A stretch of 64,000 nucleotides of DNA from Brachybacterium paraconglomeratum. GTDB taxonomy: Bacteria > Actinomycetota > Actinomycetes > Actinomycetales > Dermabacteraceae. The position numbers were made by a program, and so were the translations under genes. The stretch spans positions 682,001 through 746,000 of the forward strand of contig NZ_ML133851.1 of NCBI RefSeq assembly GCF_003994255.1, read 5' to 3'. The notes under the pieces were generated by a model. It worked only from the letters and a program-made list of their open reading frames with translations, did not search any database and had not been told where the DNA came from. Numbering within the stretch: position 1 is the first letter of the stretch; each line of letters opens with the position of its first letter. Shown here piece by piece: positions 45,873 through 53,358 of this stretch.

Positions 45873-46673
45873 ATGCCCCCTCGTCAGGACTCCGTCCGGC
45901 TGCCGATGATGCAGCCGATCCGTCGTCCTTCGATCATCGACCAGGCCGAGCTCGAGCTGCGCAACGCCATCTTCGTCGGCGACCTCCGCCCCGGGGACAC
46001 CATCCCCGAGGTCCAGGTCTCCAAGCAGATGGGCATCTCACGCTCCTCGCTGCGCGAGGCGTGCCAGCGCCTGGTGCGCGACGGGCTGCTCACGCAGATC
46101 CCGGGCCGCGGCCTGTTCGTGACGACGATGGACGCAGGCACCCTGTCGGACTTCATCGACTACCGCCTCGGCATCGAGATGCAGGCGGCGACCAACGTCG
46201 CCGAGCACGTGGCCGCGCTGCGCGCCGACGGCGACGAGGAGCAGATCCCGGCGCTGCTGTTCCCGCTGCGGGAGTGCGTGGAGCGGACCCGTCGCGCGCT
46301 CGCGGCGGGCGAGGTGATCGAGGCGGGCAACGCCGACCTCGACCTCCATCAGCGCCTCGCGGAGATCTCCCGCAACCGGTTCCTGGTCACGGCGATGAAC
46401 ACGATCGTGATCCTCACCCGCATGGGCACCTTCTCCGATCCGCGCGGCTACGGCGTGCGCGCGGACCTCACCGACACCCATGAGCAGCTCGTCGCCGCGC
46501 TCGAGGCGGGCGACGCCTCCACCGCGCGCAAGCTCCTGCGCGAGTCGCTGCGGGCGCTCGCGGCACGGCTGCGCGGGGACGTGGAGGAGCAGGACCTGGT
46601 GCGCGACCCGGACCTGCTGGAGTCCGACGGGCCGGAGTGGACCACCCTGGAGGGCGAATCGCCGGCCCTGTGA
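45873..46673 (+). CDS. GntR-family (FadR/FCD type) transcriptional regulator
   Basis: A 266-residue regulator. The N-terminal winged helix (residues 20-85) includes VQVSKQMGISRSSLREACQR and DGLLTQIPGRGLFV. The C-terminal helical FCD-like domain (about 95-235) has DLHQRLAEISRN and THEQLVAALEAGD, where conserved Asp/His residues usually bind a metal and an organic acid. AGGAGG precedes ATG 45873. It is divergent from ehuBCDA across 265 bases and is the likely regulator of that importer. It differs from EnuR, the known ectoine regulator, which has an aminotransferase domain. Confidence 0.88.
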   Translation: MPPRQDSVRLPMMQPIRRPSIIDQAELELRNAIFVGDLRPGDTIPEVQVSKQMGISRSSLREACQRLVRDGLLTQIPGRGLFVTTMDAGTLSDFIDYRLGIEMQAATNVAEHVAALRADGDEEQIPALLFPLRECVERTRRALAAGEVIEAGNADLDLHQRLAEISRNRFLVTAMNTIVILTRMGTFSDPRGYGVRADLTDTHEQLVAALEAGDASTARKLLRESLRALAARLRGDVEEQDLVRDPDLLESDGPEWTTLEGESPAL

Positions 46674-46687
46674 GGGACGGACACGAG

Positions 46688-46730
46688 AAGGGCCCCTCCC
46701 GGCGAGATCATCGCTGGTGAGGGGCCTTTT
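46688..46730. terminator. Terminator between the gntR gene and tRNA-Ser
   Basis: GGCCCCTC (46691-46698) pairs with GAGGGGCC (46719-46726); after one bulged base the stem continues CCGGCGA/TCGCTGG around loop GATCA. AAG before it pairs with TTT after it, and TTTT follows. Confidence 0.85.
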
Positions 46731-46733
46731 CGG

Positions 46734-46822
46734 CGGAGACGAGAGGATTTGAACCTCCGAGGCGATTGTAGTCGCCTACTCCCTTAGCAGGGGAGCGCAT
46801 TCGGCCGCTCTGCCACGTCTCC
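46734..46822 (-). tRNA. tRNA-Ser (anticodon GCT)
   Basis: An 89-nt class II tRNA on the minus strand: acceptor GGAGACG/CGTCTCC with discriminator G, D-arm with GAGCGGCCGAATGCG, anticodon loop CTGCTAA (GCT), a long variable arm (GTAGGCGACTACAATCGCCT region) and T-loop GTTCAAATC. It reads AGC/AGT serine codons. Confidence 0.95.
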
Positions 46823-46930
46823 TGGCGCCGCGGTGTCGCGGCACGCCGAGCCAGCATACGGGAGCGAGCGGGGTGCGCCAAAGCGAGGCGGAGCGGTTCG
46901 CGTCACACCTCTCCCCTGCCCGCCTGCGGC

Positions 46931-47407
46931 TCAGAGGCCGAGCTTCTCCTGCAGCAGCGCGATGTGCTTCGGGGTGCCCACGCGGTACTTCACGAAGGTG
47001 AGGACGCCCGCCTCGTCGATCGCGAAGGTCGAGCGGATCGTGCCCTGGACGATCTTCCCGTACATGTTCTTCTCGCCCCAGGCGCCGTAGGCGGTCATCA
47101 CCTCATGGGACTCGTCGGAGGCGAGGGTGTAGGGCAGGTCCTGCTCGGCGGCGAAGCGGTCGAGCTCGGGGACCGGATCGGGCGAGATCCCGATGACGCG
47201 GTAGCCGGCGTCGAGGAACATCCGGTGGTTGTCGCGCAGGTCGCAGGCCTGCTTGGTGCACAGCGAGGTGTTCGCGGCGGGGTAGAACCACAGCAGCGCC
47301 GGCGCGCCGCGGAGGTTCTCGAGGGTGATCCTCCCGCCGCCTGCGGTGGGCAGGTCGAGGGCGGGGGCGGCATCGCCGACGGCGAGCTTCACGGGGGCGG
47401 GCGACAT
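46931..47407 (-). CDS. bcp: Thioredoxin-dependent peroxiredoxin (BCP/PrxQ)
   Basis: A 158-residue thiol peroxidase. The peroxidatic Cys50 and a cysteine five residues on, Cys55 (SLCTKQACDLRD), are the atypical 2-Cys arrangement of BCP/PrxQ. The usual TPGCT motif is changed to TSLCT, which replaces the conserved Thr-Pro-x-x-Cys active-site proline pattern; activity may be altered. GGAGGATC precedes ATG 47407 on the minus strand. Single gene, about 40 bases from the potassium channel gene that precedes it on the same strand, so the two may be co-transcribed. Confidence 0.88.
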   Translation of the reverse strand: MSPAPVKLAVGDAAPALDLPTAGGGRITLENLRGAPALLWFYPAANTSLCTKQACDLRDNHRMFLDAGYRVIGISPDPVPELDRFAAEQDLPYTLASDESHEVMTAYGAWGEKNMYGKIVQGTIRSTFAIDEAGVLTFVKYRVGTPKHIALLQEKLGL

Positions 47408-47448
47408 GATCCTCCGAAACGGGTCAGGGGCGGGGCAGGACGTCCAGC

Positions 47449-49185
47449 CTAGCGACGGCGCCGGCGGCGGCCGAGATAGGTCTCGCGGAAGCGCCGCTCG
47501 GCGTGGCGGTCCCCGAGCAGGAGCAGCTGCACCTCGGAGGAGGCGGGGATCGACTCGGTGTCGTAGCCGAGGGTGCCGTCCGCCTCGAGCACCGCGACGA
47601 TGTCGCAGCCGGTGCGGCGGTGCACCTCGTCGTCCCGGAGGGGGCGGCGCATGAGGGAGGCCGGGCAGGGGGCGAGGAACAGCTCGTTGCCCTCGGCCAG
47701 CAGCACGCGGTGGCTGAAGCCGGCATGGTTCCACAGGTCGGTGGCGCCGATGGTGGCGTAGGAGAGCACCCCGTCGGCCCCGGCGCGGTAGAGGGTGGCA
47801 ACGTTGCGCTCGTAGGTGGCGCGGGAGACGATCTGCAGCTCGGGGCGCAGTCGGCGGCAGAACAGGGTGAGGTAGACGTTCAGGTCGTCGTCGCGCGGGG
47901 TGACCAGCACGGCGGAGGCGTGCTCGAGGCCGGCGCGGCGCAGGATCCGCTGGTCGGCGGCGTCCCCGTGGACCACGGCGTAGCTCGCGGTCCCCTCGAG
48001 CACCGAGTAGGAGTTCTCGACCCGGCCCGGTGTGATCTCGACGATCGTGTTGGGGACGCCCTCGTCGCTGAGCGCCCGGGAGGCGGCGCGGCCCACGCGC
48101 CCGCCACCGAGGATCACGACCGGCTGTTCCTCGGAGACCTCGCCGCACTGGAACCGGCGGTCGTACTGGGCGAGGTCCTCGGCGGTGCCCGCCAGGACCA
48201 GCACGGTCCCGTCGGTGATCCGCAGGTCGGGGGTCATCGCGCGCAGCCGGCCCTTGCGCAGCACGGCGAGGATCCGCACCCGGGAGCGCTGCATCTCGAC
48301 GGCCTCGCCGAGGAACTTCCCCACCAGCTCGGTGCCGCGCGCCGCGGCCTCGGCGATGATCGTGTCGCCGATGGTGCCGATCGCGTGGACGCGGCCGGTG
48401 GAGCCGAGCACGCGGGAGGCCATCTCGCGGCCGAGGACCTGCCCGAGCTCGAGCACGTGGTCGGCGCCGGCGAGGTTCAGCACGTCCACCGAGGCGGGCT
48501 TCGAGGCGGTCACGGCCACGGGCACGGCGGCGGCGGCCTGGCGCACCGTGAAGGCGACGTTGGTGTTGGCGTGGTCGGAGAGGGTGGAGATCACCAGCCG
48601 CGCCCGTGCCGCGCCCGCGTTGCGATAGGTGAACGCGGAGTCGAGAGGACCGACCACGACCTGCCGGCCCTGGTCGTGCAGCTCCCCCGCCTTCACGGCG
48701 TCCTCCAGCAGCATCACGGCGGGGATGCCGGAGCGCTCGGCGCGGGCGGCGAAGGCCTGGGTGACGGCGTCGGAGCCGACCAGCAGCACGTGGTCGCTGA
48801 CCCCCGGGGCGACCTTGCGCGGGGTGCGGGTGGCGCGTCGATGGTCCAGCCACGGCGTGACCAGGTACTGGATGACGAAGAAGGGCAGCAGCACGAGCAT
48901 GTAGACCACGCCGCTGAGCAGCACCCAGAGGGAGAACAGGCGCCCCGCGTCGTCGTCGAAGGTGATGTCGCCGTAGCCGAGCGTGGACATCGTGGTGATG
49001 GTCCAGTAGATCGCGCTCGGCCAGGAGTGCTCGTCGCCCTCGAGGTGCATGAGGAGCTTGAAGCCCGCGGCATGGGCGATGACCATCGCCGCCCCGACGC
49101 CGAGGATCACGAACCCCGCCTTGGAGCGTCGGCCGACGAGCGGATGCCGCTCCGCACGTCGGCGCTCGCGCGCCGTCTGGCCCAT
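47449..49185 (-). CDS. Two-TM potassium channel with tandem RCK (TrkA-N/TrkA-C) domains
   Basis: A 578-residue channel. Two membrane helices flank a pore loop with selectivity filter TMSTLGYGD near residue 67. Two regulator-of-K+-conductance Rossmann domains follow: the first (about 128-250, DHVLLVGSDAVTQAFAARAE), then a TrkA-C-like segment (about 270-340), and the second (about 350-470, VVILGGGRVGRAASRALSDE) with another C-terminal domain. Such tandem-RCK channels bind nucleotides or Ca2+. The ATG is preceded by GGGGGC. The basic tail ends RRRRRR. Likely role in K+ homeostasis or osmotic control. Confidence 0.88.
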   Translation of the reverse strand: MGQTARERRRAERHPLVGRRSKAGFVILGVGAAMVIAHAAGFKLLMHLEGDEHSWPSAIYWTITTMSTLGYGDITFDDDAGRLFSLWVLLSGVVYMLVLLPFFVIQYLVTPWLDHRRATRTPRKVAPGVSDHVLLVGSDAVTQAFAARAERSGIPAVMLLEDAVKAGELHDQGRQVVVGPLDSAFTYRNAGAARARLVISTLSDHANTNVAFTVRQAAAAVPVAVTASKPASVDVLNLAGADHVLELGQVLGREMASRVLGSTGRVHAIGTIGDTIIAEAAARGTELVGKFLGEAVEMQRSRVRILAVLRKGRLRAMTPDLRITDGTVLVLAGTAEDLAQYDRRFQCGEVSEEQPVVILGGGRVGRAASRALSDEGVPNTIVEITPGRVENSYSVLEGTASYAVVHGDAADQRILRRAGLEHASAVLVTPRDDDLNVYLTLFCRRLRPELQIVSRATYERNVATLYRAGADGVLSYATIGATDLWNHAGFSHRVLLAEGNELFLAPCPASLMRRPLRDDEVHRRTGCDIVAVLEADGTLGYDTESIPASSEVQLLLLGDRHAERRFRETYLGRRRRRR

Positions 49186-49330
49186 GGCTGCCCCCGCTCT
49201 CCGGTCGGTGTCCCGCGGCCGCGCGGTCGCGGCCGCTCGAATCGTAGGCCCACGGCGGGCTGAGGACGACCCCTCTCCCGATGCCTGAGCCGAGCCTCAC
49301 CTCGTCCCCACCCCGCCCGGCGCCCGGAGG

Positions 49331-49530
49331 GTCGCGGCCGACCAGATCGCCTTCACCCTGATCGACCGGCTCGGCCGGGCGATGTTCTACGAGGTCGCCT
49401 TCATCGTGCTGGCCCGTTGATCATCGCGGTGGCGCACCAGGCGAGGATGCCGTTCATGAAGCTGGCGATCCCCGCCGGTGGGCCCCGGGATCGTCCTGCT
49501 GCTCTCGCTGTTCGTCGGCCGATCCGAGGG
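49331..49530 (+). pseudogene. Decayed coding fragment, probably from a membrane protein
   Basis: Coding-like sequence broken across three frames with no start codon. Frame A gives VAADQIAFTLIDRLGRAMFY, then EVAFIVLAR and a stop (49331-49420). Frame B continues IIAVAHQARMPFMKLAIPAGG from 49420, and a third frame gives PGIVLLLSLFVGRSEG. Together they read like one hydrophobic protein interrupted by two frameshifts. The family is not recognised. This is inference from amino-acid character and the lack of any intact frame. Confidence 0.45.
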
Positions 49531-49538
49531 TTGCGGGC

Positions 49539-50213
49539 TCAGCACGCGGTGCCGGGCCCGCTCTCCCAGGCATGGGCGACGAGCTCCTCGAGCACCGACT
49601 CGTCGATGTCCGGCAGCTTCTTCACCCACACGCAGCCCACCCCGCGGCGATGCCTTCCGAGGCGCTCGAGCAGCTCGTCGGAGCGGGGGAAGCCCTGGAT
49701 GCCGTAGAGAGCGAGGTCGGCCTTCCGGGGGCTGAAGCCGAGCTGGAAGGTGTCGCCCTCCCGGCCGGTGGCGTAGCGATAGTGCACCTCGCCGTAGCCG
49801 ATCATGCTCGGACCCCACATCGTGGCCTGCTCGCCGGTGGCGCGGCCGAAGAGCTCCAGCAGCCGCTCCCCCTCCTCGCGGCGCCTGCCGTCGAGGCCGT
49901 CGACGTAGTCGGCCGGGTCCACGGCGGTGGCGTGGGTCGTGATGTCCTTCGCGCCCTTCCCGGTCGCGCCCCGGGTGACGGTGGAGCGGCCCCGAGCTGG
50001 GGCAGGCGGGTTCGTCATCCCCTCGCCGTGCTCGAGCAGCAGGGCCTGCAGCCGCCTGCCCGAGGCGGGGCCCACCCCGTGCAGCTCGGCGAGCTCGGCC
50101 CAGTCCCGACCGACGAGCTGGTCGACGGTGGTGATCCCCTGCTCGGCGAGGGCGCGGGCAGCGGGGGCGCCGACGCCGGGGACGTCGCTGATGGGTGTGC
50201 TCGGTGCGCTCAT
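49539..50213 (-). CDS. Helix-hairpin-helix domain fused to DUF1801
   Basis: A 224-residue protein. Residues 5-62 form a helix-hairpin-helix-like region (ISDVPGVGAPAARALAEQGI, then LHGVGPASGRRLQALLLEHG) of the kind that binds DNA without sequence specificity. Residues 85-215 match DUF1801 (YVDGLDGRRREEGERLLELF, MWGPSMIGYGEVHYRY, KADLALYGIQGF), an alpha/beta fold of unknown function. The fusion suggests a nucleic-acid link for this DUF. Start ATG 50213; a strong hairpin upstream ends the bioY transcript. Confidence 0.85.
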   Translation of the reverse strand: MSAPSTPISDVPGVGAPAARALAEQGITTVDQLVGRDWAELAELHGVGPASGRRLQALLLEHGEGMTNPPAPARGRSTVTRGATGKGAKDITTHATAVDPADYVDGLDGRRREEGERLLELFGRATGEQATMWGPSMIGYGEVHYRYATGREGDTFQLGFSPRKADLALYGIQGFPRSDELLERLGRHRRGVGCVWVKKLPDIDESVLEELVAHAWESGPGTAC

Positions 50214-50227
50214 GGCAGGGAGTATGA

Positions 50228-50271
50228 CCGAGCCCCGCGGCCGACGGGAAGGCGTCGGCCGCGGGGCTCGG
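50228..50271 (-). terminator. Terminator after bioY (18-bp perfect stem)
   Basis: Arms 50228-50245 and 50254-50271 pair perfectly over 18 bases around loop GGGAAGGC. It lies 30 bases past the bioY stop on the minus strand. No U-run. Confidence 0.75.
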
Positions 50272-50300
50272 GACGGTGCGGCGGGCAGGACCGCCGGGGA

Positions 50301-50918
50301 TCAGCGGCGCTCGTCGAGGGCGCGCACGCCCTTCCACGCGGCGGGGATCAGAAGCGCGGCGAGCGCGGCCTTGACCAGGCCGCCGGGGATGAAGGGCCAC
50401 AGGCCCGCGGCGAGCACGGCGCCGAGGTCGGCGCCCGCGCCCATCACGGCGTTCAGGATCATCGCGAGGTACGGCACGCCGACGAGGAAGGGCACGACGC
50501 TCGCGGCGACGAAACCGGTCATGGCGAGCACGGGGCGGCGGTCCCAGGCGCGCTCGGCGAACCAGCCGGCGACGAAGGCGGCGGGGATGAAGCCGAGCAC
50601 GAAGCCGAAGCTCGGCGAGAGGACCATCGCGGGCCCGCCGGAGAACTCGGCGAAGACGGGCGCTCCGGCGAGGCCGACGGCCATGTAGGTCGCCAGCGAG
50701 ATCGCCCCGCGACGGGAGCCCAGCGCCGCGCCGACGAGGATCACGCCGAGGGTCTGCCCGGTGATCGGCACGAGCGGCAGCGGGATCGTGACCTGGGCGA
50801 GGACCGCGACGACCGCGGCGCCGGCGAGGACCAGCAGGGCGTCGCGCAGCAGGGTGCGGTGCGGGGCCAGGGCGTCGGCCAGGACGGGACGGCGAGCCGG
50901 GACGGCGATCGCGGACAT
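50301..50918 (-). CDS. bioY: Biotin transporter BioY (ECF S-component)
   Basis: A 205-residue membrane protein with six helices. The substrate-binding component of an energy-coupling-factor biotin importer; diagnostic stretches are IPLPLVPITGQTLGVILVGA and LSPSFGFVLGFIPAAFVAGW. The ATPase and T-component (BioMN) are not adjacent, so it either works alone or with a shared ECF module. The start is at 50918, and a GAGGAGTCC ribosome site lies upstream on the minus strand. Its own hairpin follows. Confidence 0.93.
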   Translation of the reverse strand: MSAIAVPARRPVLADALAPHRTLLRDALLVLAGAAVVAVLAQVTIPLPLVPITGQTLGVILVGAALGSRRGAISLATYMAVGLAGAPVFAEFSGGPAMVLSPSFGFVLGFIPAAFVAGWFAERAWDRRPVLAMTGFVAASVVPFLVGVPYLAMILNAVMGAGADLGAVLAAGLWPFIPGGLVKAALAALLIPAAWKGVRALDERR

Positions 50919-50967
50919 GGGACTCCTCGGGGGCTGGGAAGCTACGACGAGGTCTCAGGGTACGCAC

Positions 50968-52449
50968 TCACCGCCGCGCGATCACCCCGAGGTCCGTCGC
51001 GACCCATCGTGCGCCGCCGCTCCGCTCCTCGCGGCGGGCGAAGCGGTAGAGGCTGTACCGCACCCGCAGCGCCGTCGGCGCCCGGCCGTCGAACGGGTCG
51101 CGGGCGAGCAGGCGGCGCACGCCGGGATCCCCGTCGGCGAGCCGCTCGAGCAGCGCCACGAACCACGGCTCGGCGCCGGGCCGCAGCGCGAGGAACCACA
51201 TCTGCCAGTCGAGCCGCAGGTGATAGGGCGCGACCTGCCGGGGCAGGCGGCGCAGGTCGCCGGGCTTGCCGCGGAACTCGAAGGCCCGCCAGGTCTCCTC
51301 GTCGGCGTGGTGCCCCGCGGCGTCCTCGGTCCCCTCGATGAGCACCTCGTACCGCCGCTCGGTCATCGATCCGAAGGCGCCGTAGGCGTTCACGAGGTGG
51401 AAGCGGTCGAAGCTCGCGTTCATCAGCTGGTGCGAGGAGAACAGGTTCGCGAGCGGCTTCCTGGAGAGCACGGCGAGACCGACGAACGCGGCGGCGACCA
51501 GCACCGTCCACCACAGCGGCGAGGACACGTCCGCGCCCGCGCCGCCGCCGTCGGCCCCGAGCGGCACCCCGAACCAGCTCCACCCCGGGAACGGGCCCCC
51601 GAGCAGCCAGCGCCAGAACCCGTCGGAGATCGCGGCGCAGGCCACGAGGATCGTCAGCCAGTTCAGCCAGGCGTAGTTCCCGGTCACGACCAGGAACAGC
51701 TGGGTGGCGATCACGGCGCAGGCGGCGAAGGACGCGACCGGCTGCGGGGCGAGCACGAGCCAGATGATCCCGAGCTGCACTGCGTGGCTGCCGAGCACCT
51801 CGGCCCGGTGCCACCAGCGGGGCATGAGGTGGGCGGTGCGGCTGAGAGGGCCGGGCATCGGCTGGGTCTCGTGGTGGTGGTCCATGGCGGTGAGGTCCCG
51901 CCAGGAGCGGTCCCCGCGCATCTTGATCATCCCGGCCCCGAACTCGAGGCGGATCAGCAGCCAGAGGAGGAACAGCATCATCAGCTGCGGCGGCGGGACG
52001 GCGTGCGAGCCGAGCAGGCCCACGAGCGCACCGCACTCCAGCAGCATCGACTCCCAGCCGTAGCCGTAGAAGATCTGCCCCACGGAGACGATCGACAGGT
52101 ACATCGCCCACATCGTCCCGAACACCGCGAGCATGCTCCATGCGGGTCCCTGCTGCGGCAGTCCAAGCACGACGGCGAGCCCGAGCAGCATCCCGGCCGC
52201 GCACATCCCGCGCAGCAGAGCATCGCTGTAGGGGACGTGGCGGAAGAGCGTGGGCCCGGCGCTCCCGCCCACCCGGTCCAGGAAGGCGGGGACGGGAAGC
52301 AGTCCCCTCTCCCCCAGCAGCACCGGGAACTGATGGAAGGTCGAGAGGAAGGCGAGGACGTACACCGCCGCGACGCCCCGCTGCACGATCTCGCGGGCGA
52401 TCCACGAGTCCTGGGCGTCCAGCAGGCCGATCCAGCTCGTCCAGTCCAT
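50968..52449 (-). CDS. Lipase maturation factor (LMF1/2)-like membrane protein
   Basis: A 493-residue polytopic membrane protein. It matches the lipase maturation factor family: DSWIAREIVQRGVAAVYVLA at the start, GQIFYGYGWESMLLECGALV, RLEFGAGMIKMRGDRSWRD, NLFSSHQLMNASFDRFHLVN and YHLRLDWQMWFLALRP. In animals LMF1 folds lipases in the ER; the role of bacterial versions is not known. ATG 52449 with GGAGG eight bases ahead is chosen over the in-frame GTG at 52458. A single gene between bioY and the M50-like gene on the same strand. Confidence 0.85.
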   Translation of the reverse strand: MDWTSWIGLLDAQDSWIAREIVQRGVAAVYVLAFLSTFHQFPVLLGERGLLPVPAFLDRVGGSAGPTLFRHVPYSDALLRGMCAAGMLLGLAVVLGLPQQGPAWSMLAVFGTMWAMYLSIVSVGQIFYGYGWESMLLECGALVGLLGSHAVPPPQLMMLFLLWLLIRLEFGAGMIKMRGDRSWRDLTAMDHHHETQPMPGPLSRTAHLMPRWWHRAEVLGSHAVQLGIIWLVLAPQPVASFAACAVIATQLFLVVTGNYAWLNWLTILVACAAISDGFWRWLLGGPFPGWSWFGVPLGADGGGAGADVSSPLWWTVLVAAAFVGLAVLSRKPLANLFSSHQLMNASFDRFHLVNAYGAFGSMTERRYEVLIEGTEDAAGHHADEETWRAFEFRGKPGDLRRLPRQVAPYHLRLDWQMWFLALRPGAEPWFVALLERLADGDPGVRRLLARDPFDGRAPTALRVRYSLYRFARREERSGGARWVATDLGVIARR

Positions 52450-52553
52450 GCTCCTCACCTCCGCGTCGCAGGTGCTCCCCGATTCTCACCCTCGCCGCCT
52501 GCGCGCGCCATCGCGTCGGCCGCGCTCCGGGGCGAGGGAGATCCCGGCGGGCC

Positions 52554-53264
52554 TCAGCGCAGCAGATCCACCAGGGTCGCGCCCGCCCACCAGCTGCCCA
52601 GCGCGATCACGAGCGTGAAGCTGAGGTTCCACAGCGCGGCGGGGACCGGGGTGAGCTGGGCGAGCTGACCGGGGTCGTCCTGCCGGCCGCCCCGGCGGAG
52701 CACGGAGCCAAGGTGGCGCCAGGCCCCCAGCAGCAGGAACACGCCGGCGGCGAGGGTGAGCAGGGCGGTGAGCGCGGGGCTGCCCCACCACCACAGCGCG
52801 CCGATCCCGGCGGCGCTGGCGAGCACGGCGAGGACGGTGTGGCCGGAGCGGGTGAACACGAGGGAGACCACCAGCACGACCAGCGCCGCGAACAGGGCGG
52901 TGCGCGCCCATCCGTGCAGCGCGATCTGCACGAGCAGCGCGCCGAGGACCGCGGGTGCGGGATAGCCGGCCCAGGTCGAGAGGATCCGGCCGATCCCGCG
53001 GCGGGGGCCGACGGTGACGGCGTGGCCGGACATGTCGGCGGAGACGACGAAGCCGGTGAAGCGCCTGCCCATGAGGATCCCGACGGCGGCGTGGCCGAGC
53101 TCGTGCACGATCGTCACGCCGGGGCGCAGCAGCCGCCACAGCGGCGGCACCACCACGGCGAGCGCCGCGACGGCCAGGGCGAGCAGGATCCAGGGCCCGT
53201 CGTCGGGGACGGGTCCGGGCGCGAGGCGCCCTCCGATCGCGTCGAGGATCTCGCCGATGTCCAT
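52554..53264 (-). CDS. M50B-like membrane metalloprotease homologue
   Basis: A 236-residue membrane protein with six or seven helices. The zinc motif His54-Glu55-Leu-Gly-His58 is in VTIVHELGHAAVGILMG. It is the short M50B-like group (sporulation factor SpoIVFB relatives without CBS domains) common in actinobacteria. The substrate is unknown. The ATG has no clear ribosome site; CACCAT six bases upstream on the minus strand suggests a leaderless mRNA. It is divergent from the GH78 gene. Confidence 0.8.
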   Translation of the reverse strand: MDIGEILDAIGGRLAPGPVPDDGPWILLALAVAALAVVVPPLWRLLRPGVTIVHELGHAAVGILMGRRFTGFVVSADMSGHAVTVGPRRGIGRILSTWAGYPAPAVLGALLVQIALHGWARTALFAALVVLVVSLVFTRSGHTVLAVLASAAGIGALWWWGSPALTALLTLAAGVFLLLGAWRHLGSVLRRGGRQDDPGQLAQLTPVPAALWNLSFTLVIALGSWWAGATLVDLLR

Positions 53265-53358
53265 CGGGCCATGGTGGCACCGCTGCCCCGGAGGCCGCTG
53301 GGAGCGTGGAAGACTGGCGGGACCCGTCGTCGAGGACCCCAGGAGCAGGTGGCACCGC

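Noticed and set aside
47503-49263. A 586-codon plus-strand open frame opposite the potassium channel gene
   Set aside because: His/Gly/Val-rich shadow of the channel gene, whose strand shows the selectivity filter and two RCK domains.
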